Shown here: one piece after another, positions 48,293 to 57,395 of the stretch
How positions within the stretch are numbered: the stretch's first letter is position 1
How the letters are laid out: each line of letters opens with the position of its first letter
Origin: Berryella intestinalis
GTDB lineage: Bacteria > Actinomycetota > Coriobacteriia > Coriobacteriales > Eggerthellaceae
Direction: 5' to 3'
DNA: 64,000 nt
NCBI RefSeq assembly: GCF_000814825.1
Contig: NZ_CP009302.1
Span: 1,798,001 to 1,862,000, forward strand
The notes under the pieces: generated by a model
What the model saw: the letters and a program-made list of their open reading frames with translations, nothing else
Told to the model about the DNA's origin: nothing
The model's database searches: none
Position numbers and translations under genes: made by a program

Positions 48293-48607
48293 ATGGCGTG
48301 GCTCATGCTCGCAGGGTCGGTGATCCTCGAAACGTTCGCCGACACCTCGATGAAGCTGTCGGACGGCTTCCGTAAGAAGGGATGGATCGCGGGCATCGCG
48401 ATCGGATACGTCTTGTCGTTCTACCTGATGTCGCACGTGCTGGCCGAGCTCCCCCTCGGCATCACCTACGCCATCTGGAGCGGCTCTTCCATCGCGCTCA
48501 CCTGCGTCGTCGGGCGCGCCGTATGGGGCGAGCTGTTCACCTGGAAAAAAGTGGTGGGAATCGCCCTCGTCATCGCCGGCATAGTCCTGTTGAAGCTGGG
48601 GGTGTGA
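48293..48607 (+). CDS. Small multidrug resistance (SMR) transporter subunit A
   Basis: 104 residues, four membrane helices. The conserved membrane Glu is in AGSVILETFADTS, and LPLGITYAIWSGSSIALT is the typical loop-helix segment. SMR pairs form antiparallel dimers that export cationic compounds with protons. ATG at 48293-48295 is chosen as the natural start of helix 1; a TTG in frame at 48272 is less likely. It is followed 3 bp later by a second SMR gene. Confidence 0.9.
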   Translation: MAWLMLAGSVILETFADTSMKLSDGFRKKGWIAGIAIGYVLSFYLMSHVLAELPLGITYAIWSGSSIALTCVVGRAVWGELFTWKKVVGIALVIAGIVLLKLGV

Positions 48608-48610
48608 TCC

Positions 48611-48952
48611 ATGTCTGCCATCACGCGCAGCTGGGCGCTCCTGGGCGCGGCGATCGTCTGCGAGCTGTTCGGAACCACCTTCATCAAGCTGTCGAACGGA
48701 TTCACCGAGCCCGCGTTCGTCGTCGGGGTGGCCATCAGCTACCTCGCCAGCTTCTCGCTGTTCTCCTTCGCCCTGAAACGCCTCCCTTTGGGGCTGTCGT
48801 ACGGGGTATGGGGCGGAATCGGCACGATCGGCACCGCCGTCATCGGGGCGCTGGTGTTCGGCGAGCCCGTCACCGTTCTCATGGGGCTGGGAATCGCGCT
48901 TATCATCGCCGGGGTCGCCTTCATGAACGCCGGAACCGACACGGAAGCCTAG
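48611..48952 (+). CDS. Small multidrug resistance (SMR) transporter subunit B
   Basis: 113 residues, four helices. The Glu is in AAIVCELFGTTFIKLSNG; LPLGLSYGVWGGIGTIGTAVIG is the SMR signature region. Together with the preceding gene it fits a paired SMR system such as EbrAB or YkkCD, in which neither subunit works alone. Substrate is unknown. It converges on uvrB with a 9-bp gap. Confidence 0.9.
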   Translation: MSAITRSWALLGAAIVCELFGTTFIKLSNGFTEPAFVVGVAISYLASFSLFSFALKRLPLGLSYGVWGGIGTIGTAVIGALVFGEPVTVLMGLGIALIIAGVAFMNAGTDTEA

Positions 48953-48961
48953 TGGCGCAGC

Positions 48962-51112
48962 CTACTGACTGCGGCTCGAGCCGTAGGCTGCGTGCTTGCG
49001 GTTTCCGTAGGCGCTTCCCTTGCGGGCCGTCTTCTTCAAACCGGCAAGCGCCGCCTCTTCGGTGGTGCCCTCGAACTGCGCGCGGAACTTGACGATCTGG
49101 TCGCGCAGATGGGCCGCGGCCTCGAAATCCATGTTCCGAGACGCTTCCGCCATCTCGTCTTCCATGCTGGAAACGATGCGCAGCACCTCTTCGCGCGACA
49201 GTTCGGCCAGCTCGCGGTTGATGTCCTCGGCGCTGACGTCGCCCACCTCGTCGGTGACGTAGCTCATGATGTCGTTCACCGCCTTGCGCACGGTCTGCGG
49301 CTCGATGCCGTGATCCTCGTTGAACTTCATCTGGATGGCGCGGCGTCGGCGCGTCTCGTCGATGGCCAGCCTCATGGAGTCGGTGACCTTGTCCGCGTAC
49401 ATGATCACCTCGCCCGACACGTTGCGGGCGGCGCGCCCGATGGTCTGGATGAGCGAGCGGTGGTTGCGCAGGAAACCCTCCTTGTCGGCGTCCAAGATGG
49501 CGACCAGGGAGACTTCGGGCAGGTCGAGCCCCTCGCGCAGCAGGTTGATGCCCACCAGCACGTCGAACTTGCCCAGCCGCAGATCGCGCAGGATCTCGAC
49601 GCGCTCGAGCGTCGCGATGTCGGAATGCATGTAACGCGTGTTGATCCCCTGGTCGAGCAGGTGGTCGGTAAGGTCCTCGGCCATCTTCTTCGTCAGCGTA
49701 GTGACGAGCACGCGCTCGTTGCGCTCGACGCGCGCCCGAGCCTCGTCGATGATGTCGTCGATCTGGGAGGCCACCGGGCGCACGACGATCTCGGGATCGA
49801 GCAGGCCCGTCGGGCGGATGATCTGCTCGACGCGCGCCTGGCTGACGCGGTTCTCGTAATCGCCGGGCGTAGCCGAAACGTACACGAACTGGGGCACCCG
49901 CTCTTCGAACTCGTCGAAGCGCAAGGGGCGGTTGTCAAGGCAGCTCGGAAGCCGGAACCCGTGCTCGGTCAGCGTGATCTTGCGCGAACGGTCGCCCTCG
50001 TGCATCCCGCGGATCTGCGGAACGGTCACGTGGCTCTCGTCGATGATGCACAGGAAGTCTTTGGGGAAGTAGTCGATCAGCGTGTAGGGCGGCTCGCCGG
50101 GATTTCGCCCGTCCAGGTGACGCGAGTAGTTCTCGATCCCCGAGCAGAACCCCATCGTCTCCAGCATCTCCAGGTCGTAACCCACGCGCATCTCCAAGCG
50201 CTCGGCCTCGAGCAGCTTGCCGCCCTCGCGGAACTGGGTCAGGCGCTCGCGCAGCTCCTCGCGGATGGTGCCCAGCGCCTTCTCCATCTTCGGCCGAGCC
50301 GTCACGTAGTGGGAGGCCGGCCACACGGGAAGCGCCTCGTAGGTGTTCAGCACCTCCCCCGTCAGACCGTCCACTTCCGAAATACTTTCGATCTCGTCGC
50401 CCCAGAACTCGACGCGGACGGGGTTGTCGGCATAGGGGGGAAACACGTCTAAGCTGTCCCCGCGCACGCGAAACGTCCCGCGCGACAGCTCGTAGTCGTT
50501 GCGGTCGTACTGGATCTCGATGAGCTCGCGGATGATGTCGTCGCGGTCCGCCTCCTTCTCTTTGTCCAGGAAAACCGCCATGCCCGCGTAATCCATGGGG
50601 CTGCCGATGCCGTAGATGCACGACACGCTGGCCACCACGATGCAGTCGCGACGGGACAACAGGGCCGACGTCGCCGCATGGCGCAGCTTCTCGACCTCTT
50701 CGTTGATCGACGCGTCCTTCTCGATGAAGGTGTCCGACGAGGGAACGTAGGCTTCGGGCTGGTAGTAATCGTAATACGAGACGAAATACACCACCGAGTT
50801 ATCGGGGAAGAACTCCTTCAGCTCGGCCGCCAGCTGGGCCGCGAGCGTCTTGTTGGGAGCAAGCACCAACGTGGGCTTCTGCACGGCCTCGATGGTCTTG
50901 GCCATGGTGAACGTTTTCCCCGATCCCGTCACTCCCAAAAGCGTCTGGTAGCGCAGGCCCTGCTCGATGTTGCGCGCGAGCGCTGCGATGGCCTCGGGCT
51001 GATCGCCCGCCGGCTCGTAGGGCGACACCACCCGAAGCGGGGTCGAGGACAGGCGCACCTCGGGAAGCTTTCCCTGCATTTCGACCCCTTCGAGGTTCGT
51101 CAGATGTGACAC
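48962..51112 (-). CDS. uvrB: Excinuclease ABC subunit B
   Basis: 716 residues, the damage-verifying helicase-like subunit of nucleotide excision repair. Walker [14 protein letters not shown], the Tyr-rich beta hairpin [30 protein letters not shown], the domain with [29 protein letters not shown] and a C-terminal UVR domain ([14 protein letters not shown]). GTG at 51110-51112 is chosen with AAAGGGAG 5 nt upstream; ATG at MQGKLPEV is possible and the frame opens at 51142. The convergent gap with the SMR gene contains a CAGCCTAC/GTAGGCTG inverted repeat (48958-48990). Confidence 0.95.
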   Translation of the reverse strand: MSHLTNLEGVEMQGKLPEVRLSSTPLRVVSPYEPAGDQPEAIAALARNIEQGLRYQTLLGVTGSGKTFTMAKTIEAVQKPTLVLAPNKTLAAQLAAELKEFFPDNSVVYFVSYYDYYQPEAYVPSSDTFIEKDASINEEVEKLRHAATSALLSRRDCIVVASVSCIYGIGSPMDYAGMAVFLDKEKEADRDDIIRELIEIQYDRNDYELSRGTFRVRGDSLDVFPPYADNPVRVEFWGDEIESISEVDGLTGEVLNTYEALPVWPASHYVTARPKMEKALGTIREELRERLTQFREGGKLLEAERLEMRVGYDLEMLETMGFCSGIENYSRHLDGRNPGEPPYTLIDYFPKDFLCIIDESHVTVPQIRGMHEGDRSRKITLTEHGFRLPSCLDNRPLRFDEFEERVPQFVYVSATPGDYENRVSQARVEQIIRPTGLLDPEIVVRPVASQIDDIIDEARARVERNERVLVTTLTKKMAEDLTDHLLDQGINTRYMHSDIATLERVEILRDLRLGKFDVLVGINLLREGLDLPEVSLVAILDADKEGFLRNHRSLIQTIGRAARNVSGEVIMYADKVTDSMRLAIDETRRRRAIQMKFNEDHGIEPQTVRKAVNDIMSYVTDEVGDVSAEDINRELAELSREEVLRIVSSMEDEMAEASRNMDFEAAAHLRDQIVKFRAQFEGTTEEAALAGLKKTARKGSAYGNRKHAAYGSSRSQ

Positions 51113-51171
51113 GGATGCTCCCTTTCCGAAACGCGCGGCCAACCGGCCCGCTTGACTTGGCTCCGATGCGC

Positions 51172-51195
51172 AAAAGGCCGCCCCGAAGGGCGGCC
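51172..51195 (-). terminator. coaE terminator
   Basis: GGCCGCCC and GGGCGGCC form an 8-bp stem with loop CGAA (51176-51195), followed on the minus strand by TTTT. It lies 17 bp after the coaE stop and 60 bp before the uvrB start. Confidence 0.7.
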
Positions 51196-51211
51196 CCGAA
51201 CGAACCGGCGG

Positions 51212-51817
51212 CTAGATGCCTTCCTGCTCGCAGTAGTCCCGCCACCAGGCGACCACCCGATCGCGCAGGTCTTCGGGCGTGCCGTCGTTGTTGAACACGA
51301 CGTCGGCCTCCTCGATGCGCTCGGCGTCGGTGATCTGCTGGGCGATGCGGCGGCGAACGTCGAGCTCGTCCCAGCCCGACTGCACCGCGCGGGCCACGCG
51401 GGTCTCGATGGGCGCGAGCACCGCGATCACCACGTCGGCGTTGTACGCCATGGACAGGCTGCGGGTCTTGTACACCGAATTCTCCACCACGACGGCCTCG
51501 TGGCCCTCGGACTCGAGCGCGTCCAGCATGCTGGTGAACGCGTCTTCGATGCGGGGAAGCGTGATGCGGTTCAGCTTGCGCGTAAGGGCCGGGGACACGA
51601 ACGCCTTCTGGGCGAGTGCCGCGCGCACCACCTCGCCGTCTTCTCCCAGGATATCCGCGCCGAACGCATCGACCAGGTCGGATTTGACGACGTCCCACGT
51701 CAGAACCTCATGGCCCACCTTATCGAGGTCGATATAAGCCAGACCCTGCTCGACCAGAGCTTTCCGGGCGGTTGACTTGCCGGCACCCATGCCGCCGATG
51801 ACGAAGATCTGCCTCAT
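51212..51817 (-). CDS. coaE: Dephospho-CoA kinase
   Basis: 201 residues. Last step of coenzyme A synthesis, phosphorylating the 3'-OH of dephospho-CoA. P-loop GGMGAGKSTARKAL, DLDKVGHEVL, LNRITLPRIED and VFNNDGTPEDLRDRV. These fit CoaE, although the usual GHxVL and HP segments are slightly divergent. ATG at 51815-51817 with AAGGAGG. It is divergent from the OatA-like gene. Confidence 0.88.
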   Translation of the reverse strand: MRQIFVIGGMGAGKSTARKALVEQGLAYIDLDKVGHEVLTWDVVKSDLVDAFGADILGEDGEVVRAALAQKAFVSPALTRKLNRITLPRIEDAFTSMLDALESEGHEAVVVENSVYKTRSLSMAYNADVVIAVLAPIETRVARAVQSGWDELDVRRRIAQQITDAERIEEADVVFNNDGTPEDLRDRVVAWWRDYCEQEGI

Positions 51818-51953
51818 TTCGCGCCTCCTTTGCACCTTGAAAAACGGTCGGTTCCATCATACACATCTTGGATGGCCCGCGGCGCGCGCAGCGGCGCTTC
51901 TCCTGAAGCGATTCGGGTCATTTCGTGATGGACCGAACATTCTAAACACCCCG

Positions 51954-51981
51954 TTCAATTACCGATTTTATCCAGTAGACT
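51954..51981 (+). promoter_or_regulatory. Candidate promoter of the OatA-like gene
   Basis: TTCAAT (51954-51959), 16 bp, TAGACT (51976-51981), 35 bp before the start codon. Confidence 0.5.
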
Positions 51982-52016
51982 AAGCGACGACAGAAAAGTT
52001 TCGCAAAGGAAGCCCC

Positions 52017-53915
52017 ATGCCCCGCCCAAAGTCCCGTTACGTCCCGTCCCTCGACGGGCTCCGCGCGTTCGCGGTCCTCGCCGTAATCGCCTACCACATG
52101 CATCTCGGTTTCGCCCCCGGAGGGCTTCTGGGCGTCACCATGTTCTTCGTGCTTTCGGGCTACCTCATCACCGGCCTGCTGATATCCGAGATCGAAACCA
52201 CCGGAACCGTCGATCTCAAGGCGTTCTGGGTCCGCCGCATCAAGCGCATCGTCCCCGCCGTGCTGTTCGCCATCGTGGGGACGGCCGCCCTGTGCACGCT
52301 GCTGAACCATGCGCTGCTCACGAAGATGCGGCCCGACATCCTGCCCACCGTGTTCTTCTTCAACAACTGGTGGCAGATCATCCACAACGTGTCGTACTTC
52401 GACGCCCTGGGAGCCCCCTCGCCCCTCGCCCATACCTGGTCGCTTGCCATCGAAGAGCAGTTCTACCTGGTCTGGCCCGTGATTCTCATGCTCATCGTCC
52501 ATCGGGGCGCCAAAAAGGGCACGATCGCCAAGGGATGCGCCATCGCCGCGCTCGTCTCGGTCGTCCTGATGGCCGTGATGTTCAATCCCGCAGAAGACCC
52601 CTCACGCGTCTATTACGGAACCGACACGCGCGCGTTCTCGCTGCTGATCGGAGCCATCCTGGCGTTCATCTGGCCCTATCAGAAGCTGGCCGACGACGCC
52701 GGCTCGGCTATGACCGACCGGGCGCGCCTGGGACTCGACGTAGTGGGGGGCCTGGCCCTTCTGGGGCTCGTGCTCCTCGTGGCGTTCAGCAACGGGTTCT
52801 CGCCCTTCATCTACCGCGGCGGCCTGCTGCTGTGCTCGCTGCTCACGGCGCTGTTCATCGCCTGCATCGTGCACCCGGGAAGCCTCATCGGGCGCGTGTT
52901 CGCCCTGAAACCCCTCGTGTGGGTCGGCCAGCGCAGCTACTCGATGTACCTGTGGCACTTCCCCATCCTGCTGCTGCTCGAGCCGCCTCACGTGAACGAG
53001 GGCACCCCGATCTACCTGATGGCGATCGAGCTGGCGGCCATCTTCGCCTTCGCCCACTTCTCGTACGAGTACGTGGAGAACCCCCTGCGCCGCGGAGCCG
53101 CCGAGAAACTCTTCTCCCAGCTGAGAAGCGGAGCGACCTCGGTCGTCGATTGGGGCCGAAGCCACGTCAAGACGGTTTCGGCGAGCGCGGCGACCCTGCT
53201 GATCGCAGCAGCCGGCCTCGCTTTCGTCCCCGACACGAACGCGCTGGAGGGAGGGTCGCTGCTCAAGCTGGCCGAAGACCAGGGCGGCGTCGTTGCGGGG
53301 GGAACCCTTGAAAGCCAGGCCGATTCCGATAGCGGCGCAGCCACCAGCCAAGCGGCCGAAAACAACTCCGGGTTCTACGTCGCACCGGTCGACGATTCGA
53401 AGTACGACATCCTCATGATCGGGGACTCGGTGTCGGTGCGGGCCATCCCCTACTTCCAGGACGCCTTCCCGCACGGGCTGATCGACGCGGCCGTCAACCG
53501 CCAGTTCTACAACGCCAGCAGCTATTACGACCTCTACCGCGATGCCGGCACGGTGGGCAGCATCGTGGTGATCGCCCTGGGGACGAACGGCTACGTAACC
53601 GACGACCAGATCGCGGGCCTCATGAACGATGTGGGCACCGACAAGATGGTATGGCTGGTGAACTCGCGGTCGAACACCGATTGGATGGCCAGCAGCAACA
53701 AGGCGCTCGCCGACGCCGCTCGAAAGTACCCCAACGTCCAGATGATCGACTGGTACGCGGCAAGCGCCGATCACGGGGACTACTTCGACGGAGACGGCAC
53801 CCACCTGTCCGAGAAGGGCTCGGCCGCCTATATCGAGCTGATCCGCTCCGCTGTGGCAGACTACCTGCCCCGGCGCGACGCCGCCGAGGAGAGCGCTTCG
53901 TCGCAAACGGCCTAG
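52017..53915 (+). CDS. OatA-like acyltransferase with SGNH domain
   Basis: 632 residues. The N-terminal part (about 1-370) is an acyltransferase-3 membrane domain with ten or so helices: SLDGLRAFAVLAVIAYHM, GVTMFFVLSGYLITGLL, RRIKRIVPA and HTWSLAIEEQFYLVWPV. The C-terminal extracellular SGNH-like domain has DILMIGDSVSVRA, ALGTNGYV and FDGDGTHLSEKG (Asp/His pair). Such proteins O-acetylate peptidoglycan muramic acid (OatA, giving lysozyme resistance) or wall glycans. Exact acceptor is not certain. ATG at 52017. A linker between the domains is low-complexity. Confidence 0.9.
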   Translation: MPRPKSRYVPSLDGLRAFAVLAVIAYHMHLGFAPGGLLGVTMFFVLSGYLITGLLISEIETTGTVDLKAFWVRRIKRIVPAVLFAIVGTAALCTLLNHALLTKMRPDILPTVFFFNNWWQIIHNVSYFDALGAPSPLAHTWSLAIEEQFYLVWPVILMLIVHRGAKKGTIAKGCAIAALVSVVLMAVMFNPAEDPSRVYYGTDTRAFSLLIGAILAFIWPYQKLADDAGSAMTDRARLGLDVVGGLALLGLVLLVAFSNGFSPFIYRGGLLLCSLLTALFIACIVHPGSLIGRVFALKPLVWVGQRSYSMYLWHFPILLLLEPPHVNEGTPIYLMAIELAAIFAFAHFSYEYVENPLRRGAAEKLFSQLRSGATSVVDWGRSHVKTVSASAATLLIAAAGLAFVPDTNALEGGSLLKLAEDQGGVVAGGTLESQADSDSGAATSQAAENNSGFYVAPVDDSKYDILMIGDSVSVRAIPYFQDAFPHGLIDAAVNRQFYNASSYYDLYRDAGTVGSIVVIALGTNGYVTDDQIAGLMNDVGTDKMVWLVNSRSNTDWMASSNKALADAARKYPNVQMIDWYAASADHGDYFDGDGTHLSEKGSAAYIELIRSAVADYLPRRDAAEESASSQTA

Positions 53916-53944
53916 GGCCGGCTTGCCGAAAACCAGCCGAAACG

Positions 53945-53971
53945 GATGCCTCGCCCGCAAAGCGAGGCATC
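53945..53971. terminator. Candidate terminator between OatA-like and LuxR genes
   Basis: GATGCCTCG (53945-53953) pairs with CGAGGCATC (53963-53971), between convergent genes. T tracts are weak on both sides. Confidence 0.45.
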
Positions 53972-54042
53972 GCCTTGTCGATCGGCGGAAAGGGCCGAAG
54001 CGGCCCCTCGCATCGGCTATCGGTGGGAAAGACCGCCCGACC

Positions 54043-55644
54043 TCACACCTGCATATCGTTGACCATACGCATCAGCTCCTGCTGGCTGTGAACGTTGGTC
54101 TTCGCGTAGATGTGCCGGATGTGGGTTTTCGCCGTGCCCTCGGAAATGTAGAGTTTCTCCTGCAGATATGCTGCGTTGAACCCGCGGGCCAAATAGAACA
54201 GCACCTCGTTTTCGCGAGCCGACAACAGGTACTGGTTTGCCACGCACTCGCACTTCTTGCGGAACAGGCCTTTTCTCTGATCGCTCGACCGGTCGGCCTC
54301 TTGCCCGCTCTGGCAATCGGACACCCCGGTCGCCACCGCATTCTCGCAGTCAGGGCCTTCGGCCTCGGCAGCGCTTCGGAACTTCTTGTTAATTTCTTCC
54401 ACCACCTGATTGTTCTGGGAAGAAACCGTCTTGATGGCCCGCCGGATATCGTGTTCATGGGGAAGCATGGCCAGACCCGCGATGAGGCACACCAGGCAGA
54501 TCACCACCATCTCGGCACCGCCGAACAGGCTGATGGAACCGTCCGCATACAGCTGATGCATGATGAAAACCGAGCCGAGGGATCCGAGGGCGATCGAGCC
54601 GCGGCCCACGCCGAAGACCATGACGGGAGACAGGCGGTATTTCTGGGCGAACACCGCCATCACCATCCACAGGGCGCTTTCCAGCACGAAATGCCCCGTA
54701 AGGATCACAACGCCCGCCACCCAAACGTCGAGGAAGCTCGTAGCCGACAGCAATCCGATCGCAACGGCTGAAATGGGAAGCAGCGGCCTCACCAGGTCGT
54801 CAACCCGATCGCTTTGCATGAGCTTCAAGCAGACCAGCACCGCCGCAACCGCAGCGAACCCAGCGCCGAGCGTCGCCACCAGCTGGGTCGCCACATCGAA
54901 GTGGACGAACAGGTAGCGAACGCTGCGCTCGCGCACGAATCCGAGCGAAAAGCCGAACAACAGCATGGGAAGAGCGAACATGATGGCGAAGCGAGCCCGG
55001 TTCACGGGAAGCGTGACGAAGATGGGCAGCATCCTGCGCTCTGTGTAAGGTTGCGGCGTATTCTTCCAGACCAAGATGCATTCCAACCAAGGAAGCGCCG
55101 TCACGAACAAACCCGACAGGGGAAACGGGACGAGCAGGAGCAGAAACGCATACACGAGCGCCGACAATCCCGCCCCCAGCGACGTGTTCACGGCGATGGT
55201 CAGGACGTCTTTGCGCGCGAACGCAGTGCCCCAGAATATGATGAACACCGCCGAGCCGACGCCGGTGCAAACGCCCGCGGGAACCAGCAGCGGCGCAGGG
55301 CACATATCGAGGCCGCACAGCAAGACGAGCAGCGTCCCTACCGACTCGATCGCAGCCGCCAAAAGGCACGTCTTCTTGTTGACCACGAATCTGAGCAGGC
55401 GGAAATCGAAGAACCCGAATGCGAACAACGTCGCCAGGTTCGAGATGATGGAGCTGATGAACAGGGGCGAGGACCACAAGCCCCCCGATGCCGCTTCCAG
55501 CCCGAAAATAGAGGAGCAGCTGAACAGCGTCGCGAAAATCCACGCCTGGTGAACCCCGTAGCCCACCGCGAGCGAGCTCACCTCGCCCGTGTGCTCTTCC
55601 CCTCCGAAGTCGGTGTGGATCGAAAAACGCGGCACGTATCCCAT
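54043..55644 (-). CDS. Membrane-embedded LuxR-family regulator (MFS-like N-terminus)
   Basis: 533 residues. About twelve hydrophobic segments in residues 20-400 resemble an MFS-type fold. A hydrophilic linker follows, and a C-terminal LuxR helix-turn-helix reads YLLSARENEVLFYLARGF, then YISEGTAKTHIRHIYAKTNV (the recognition helix) and SQQELMRMV. The type is common in Eggerthellaceae next to transporters or reductases. It may sense a small molecule in the membrane part. ATG at 55642-55644 after a GGGGG stretch is chosen; TTG 55659 is possible. A GATCGGC/GCCGATC hairpin lies at 55677-55695, just upstream. Confidence 0.88.
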   Translation of the reverse strand: MGYVPRFSIHTDFGGEEHTGEVSSLAVGYGVHQAWIFATLFSCSSIFGLEAASGGLWSSPLFISSIISNLATLFAFGFFDFRLLRFVVNKKTCLLAAAIESVGTLLVLLCGLDMCPAPLLVPAGVCTGVGSAVFIIFWGTAFARKDVLTIAVNTSLGAGLSALVYAFLLLLVPFPLSGLFVTALPWLECILVWKNTPQPYTERRMLPIFVTLPVNRARFAIMFALPMLLFGFSLGFVRERSVRYLFVHFDVATQLVATLGAGFAAVAAVLVCLKLMQSDRVDDLVRPLLPISAVAIGLLSATSFLDVWVAGVVILTGHFVLESALWMVMAVFAQKYRLSPVMVFGVGRGSIALGSLGSVFIMHQLYADGSISLFGGAEMVVICLVCLIAGLAMLPHEHDIRRAIKTVSSQNNQVVEEINKKFRSAAEAEGPDCENAVATGVSDCQSGQEADRSSDQRKGLFRKKCECVANQYLLSARENEVLFYLARGFNAAYLQEKLYISEGTAKTHIRHIYAKTNVHSQQELMRMVNDMQV

Positions 55645-55826
55645 AAGCCCCCGCAACAACCGCTTTCCCCTCGCAGGATCGGCACCGCGCCGATCCCCCT
55701 CTTTGCCAGCATAGCAAAACAGAGCCGCCGAACCGAACGCCGTTTCCCGCACCGAAGAAACGCTAAGGGCCCATGATGAGGGGAAACGCAAAAATCATCC
55801 GCTCGGCATGATTCGAGAAACGCGCC

Positions 55827-55852
55827 GGGGGCGCCCCGAAACGAGGCGCCCC
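55827..55852 (-). terminator. Candidate terminator of the small secreted protein gene
   Basis: GGGGCGCC pairs with GGCGCCCC (55827-55834 and 55845-55852). It is followed on the minus strand by only a short T run. It lies 31 bp past the stop. Confidence 0.4.
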
Positions 55853-55883
55853 CGCGGTGGTCGGCCGTCCGATCGGCGCCCGC

Positions 55884-56366
55884 TTACGAAGCGGTGAGCA
55901 CCACCTGATCGAAGCGCTGCAGCTCGGCTCCGGCAAGATCGCTTACAACCTTGCCCGATCCGTCCTGGGCGGTGTGGGTGCCGGCTTTGCGGTCCGCAGC
56001 GGAATACACCGTGCAGGTCCACTTCCCATTCGCGACGTAATCCTTCACCGACTGGTAGTCGTAGTTATGGATCGCCGCCACGCCGTTTTGCGAGTTGCTG
56101 GACACAATGGCCTGCTCCACGGCAGCCGCGGGCGTGCTCTCGCTTGCAGGGACGCAAACGAGCTGGGTCCACGAGCTTTTTCCCTGAGCCGAACCGTCGA
56201 TCGTCACAACCACCTCCACAGCACCGTTGACGCCGCTGCCAGCGTCATAGGCGTTGCCGTGCACGTAGTAAAAAGCATAGGCGGGAACGACCGCCAGCAT
56301 CACAGCCGCCGCAACGCCTGCGACAGCCGCAGCGAGCCTCTTTCTGCTAATCGCCACGTTCACCAT
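55884..56366 (-). CDS. Small secreted protein, unknown function
   Basis: 160 residues. The N-terminus has basic residues then a hydrophobic helix ending AVVPAYA, a likely signal peptidase site, so it is probably exported. The mature part is mixed beta/coil, with DGSAQGKSSWTQLVCVPAS and GKWTCTVYSAADRKAGTH containing two Cys that could form a disulfide. No domain is recognised. ATG at 56364-56366 with AAGGAGG. It lies 240 bp upstream of, and on the same strand as, the LuxR gene, so it could be a ligand-related or target gene, but nothing shows this. Confidence 0.8.
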   Translation of the reverse strand: MVNVAISRKRLAAAVAGVAAAVMLAVVPAYAFYYVHGNAYDAGSGVNGAVEVVVTIDGSAQGKSSWTQLVCVPASESTPAAAVEQAIVSSNSQNGVAAIHNYDYQSVKDYVANGKWTCTVYSAADRKAGTHTAQDGSGKVVSDLAGAELQRFDQVVLTAS

Positions 56367-56530
56367 AAGAGCCTCCTTCCAAGAACCTGAAAGTCCCCGC
56401 TCTGCGCAACGTGGGAACACCCTACCAGCAATGCGTCGTCGCGCCATCGTTCGCTGAGGATGAAACGGCTTCGGGCAAAGCCTGCGCCCTTTTCATCCAA
56501 GCAGGATGATGGCACATCCGAGGGCCTTCC

Positions 56531-56536
56531 TATAAT
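56531..56536 (+). promoter_or_regulatory. Promoter -10 box for the orf-torD pair
   Basis: TATAAT, 48 bp before the ATG. ATGGCA lies 16 bp upstream as a weak -35. Confidence 0.55.
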
Positions 56537-56583
56537 CGATGCAGAGAAAACGGCTCCGGCGTTCCGAAAAACGAGGAGGGGAA

Positions 56584-57384
56584 ATGCCCGAGAACATCTT
56601 TTCACCCGCCGACGGCCTCGAAGACGACTTCGATCCCTTCGCGGTGGACGACAGCGTCATCGACCAGCAGGATATGGAAGACGACAATCCGCTCGATACC
56701 GTCGACTACCCGACGATGCGCAACATGCCCCAGCACATGCGGCACGGGGCCATCTATACCCCCGAGAAGCAAGGTGGCGTGCGGGCGGCCCTCGAGTCGC
56801 TGTTCGACCACAACCCCGCACGGAGGCCCGTGCTGCTGTCCATCATCGAGCTGTGCGAGGGCGGCTGCGCTTCGAGCGAGATCATCAAGCGCGTCGACGA
56901 GGCGCAGACCGACAACCAGTCCGTCTACGCACCGCTCACGCTGTGCCGCATGCTCGAACGGGCGGGAGGCCTCGAACTGGAGCGGATCGAAGCTAGCGAA
57001 GCGCGCGAAGATATCGAAGGCGGTGTCGAATACCTCGAGATCAAAGAGACGCCCGATCCTGTTTGGACCGCGACCCCCGAAGCCCTCGAGCTTGCCCGCG
57101 AAGCGCGCGAGGGGCGCGAGTTCCGCGACATTGTCCTGAACCGAGACAAACGATACCTGGAAGTGTATCGGGGCGTGCTCGGGTTACTGGAGGGCGCTCC
57201 CCGGGTGCGCACCGACATCGAAGAGCTGGTCGATTCGTACGACGAGGTCCAACAGCCCCGTCGGTTCGGCGGGCACTTCATCGACATGCTGGAAAAAACC
57301 GGGGCCATCACGTGGGCCGATCACAAATGGACCATCACCGATCTGGGACGCGCCATGCTGGCAGAGCTTCCCGAGGCCGTTTAG
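56584..57384 (+). CDS. Unknown protein paired with TorD
   Basis: 266 residues, acidic, no membrane segment. Residues 75-150 and 195-265 look like two winged-helix-like repeats (for example PVLLSIIELCEGGCASSEIIKRV and RFGGHFIDMLEKTGAITWAD with KWTITDLGRAML, whose strand-turn pattern resembles a DNA-binding wing). I do not recognise the family. The ATG at 56584 has GAGGAGGGG. The stop is 11 bp from torD, so they are co-transcribed. A role in regulating or maturing the respiratory enzyme is likely from context only. Confidence 0.82.
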   Translation: MPENIFSPADGLEDDFDPFAVDDSVIDQQDMEDDNPLDTVDYPTMRNMPQHMRHGAIYTPEKQGGVRAALESLFDHNPARRPVLLSIIELCEGGCASSEIIKRVDEAQTDNQSVYAPLTLCRMLERAGGLELERIEASEAREDIEGGVEYLEIKETPDPVWTATPEALELAREAREGREFRDIVLNRDKRYLEVYRGVLGLLEGAPRVRTDIEELVDSYDEVQQPRRFGGHFIDMLEKTGAITWADHKWTITDLGRAMLAELPEAV

Positions 57385-57395
57385 GAGGTACGAAC

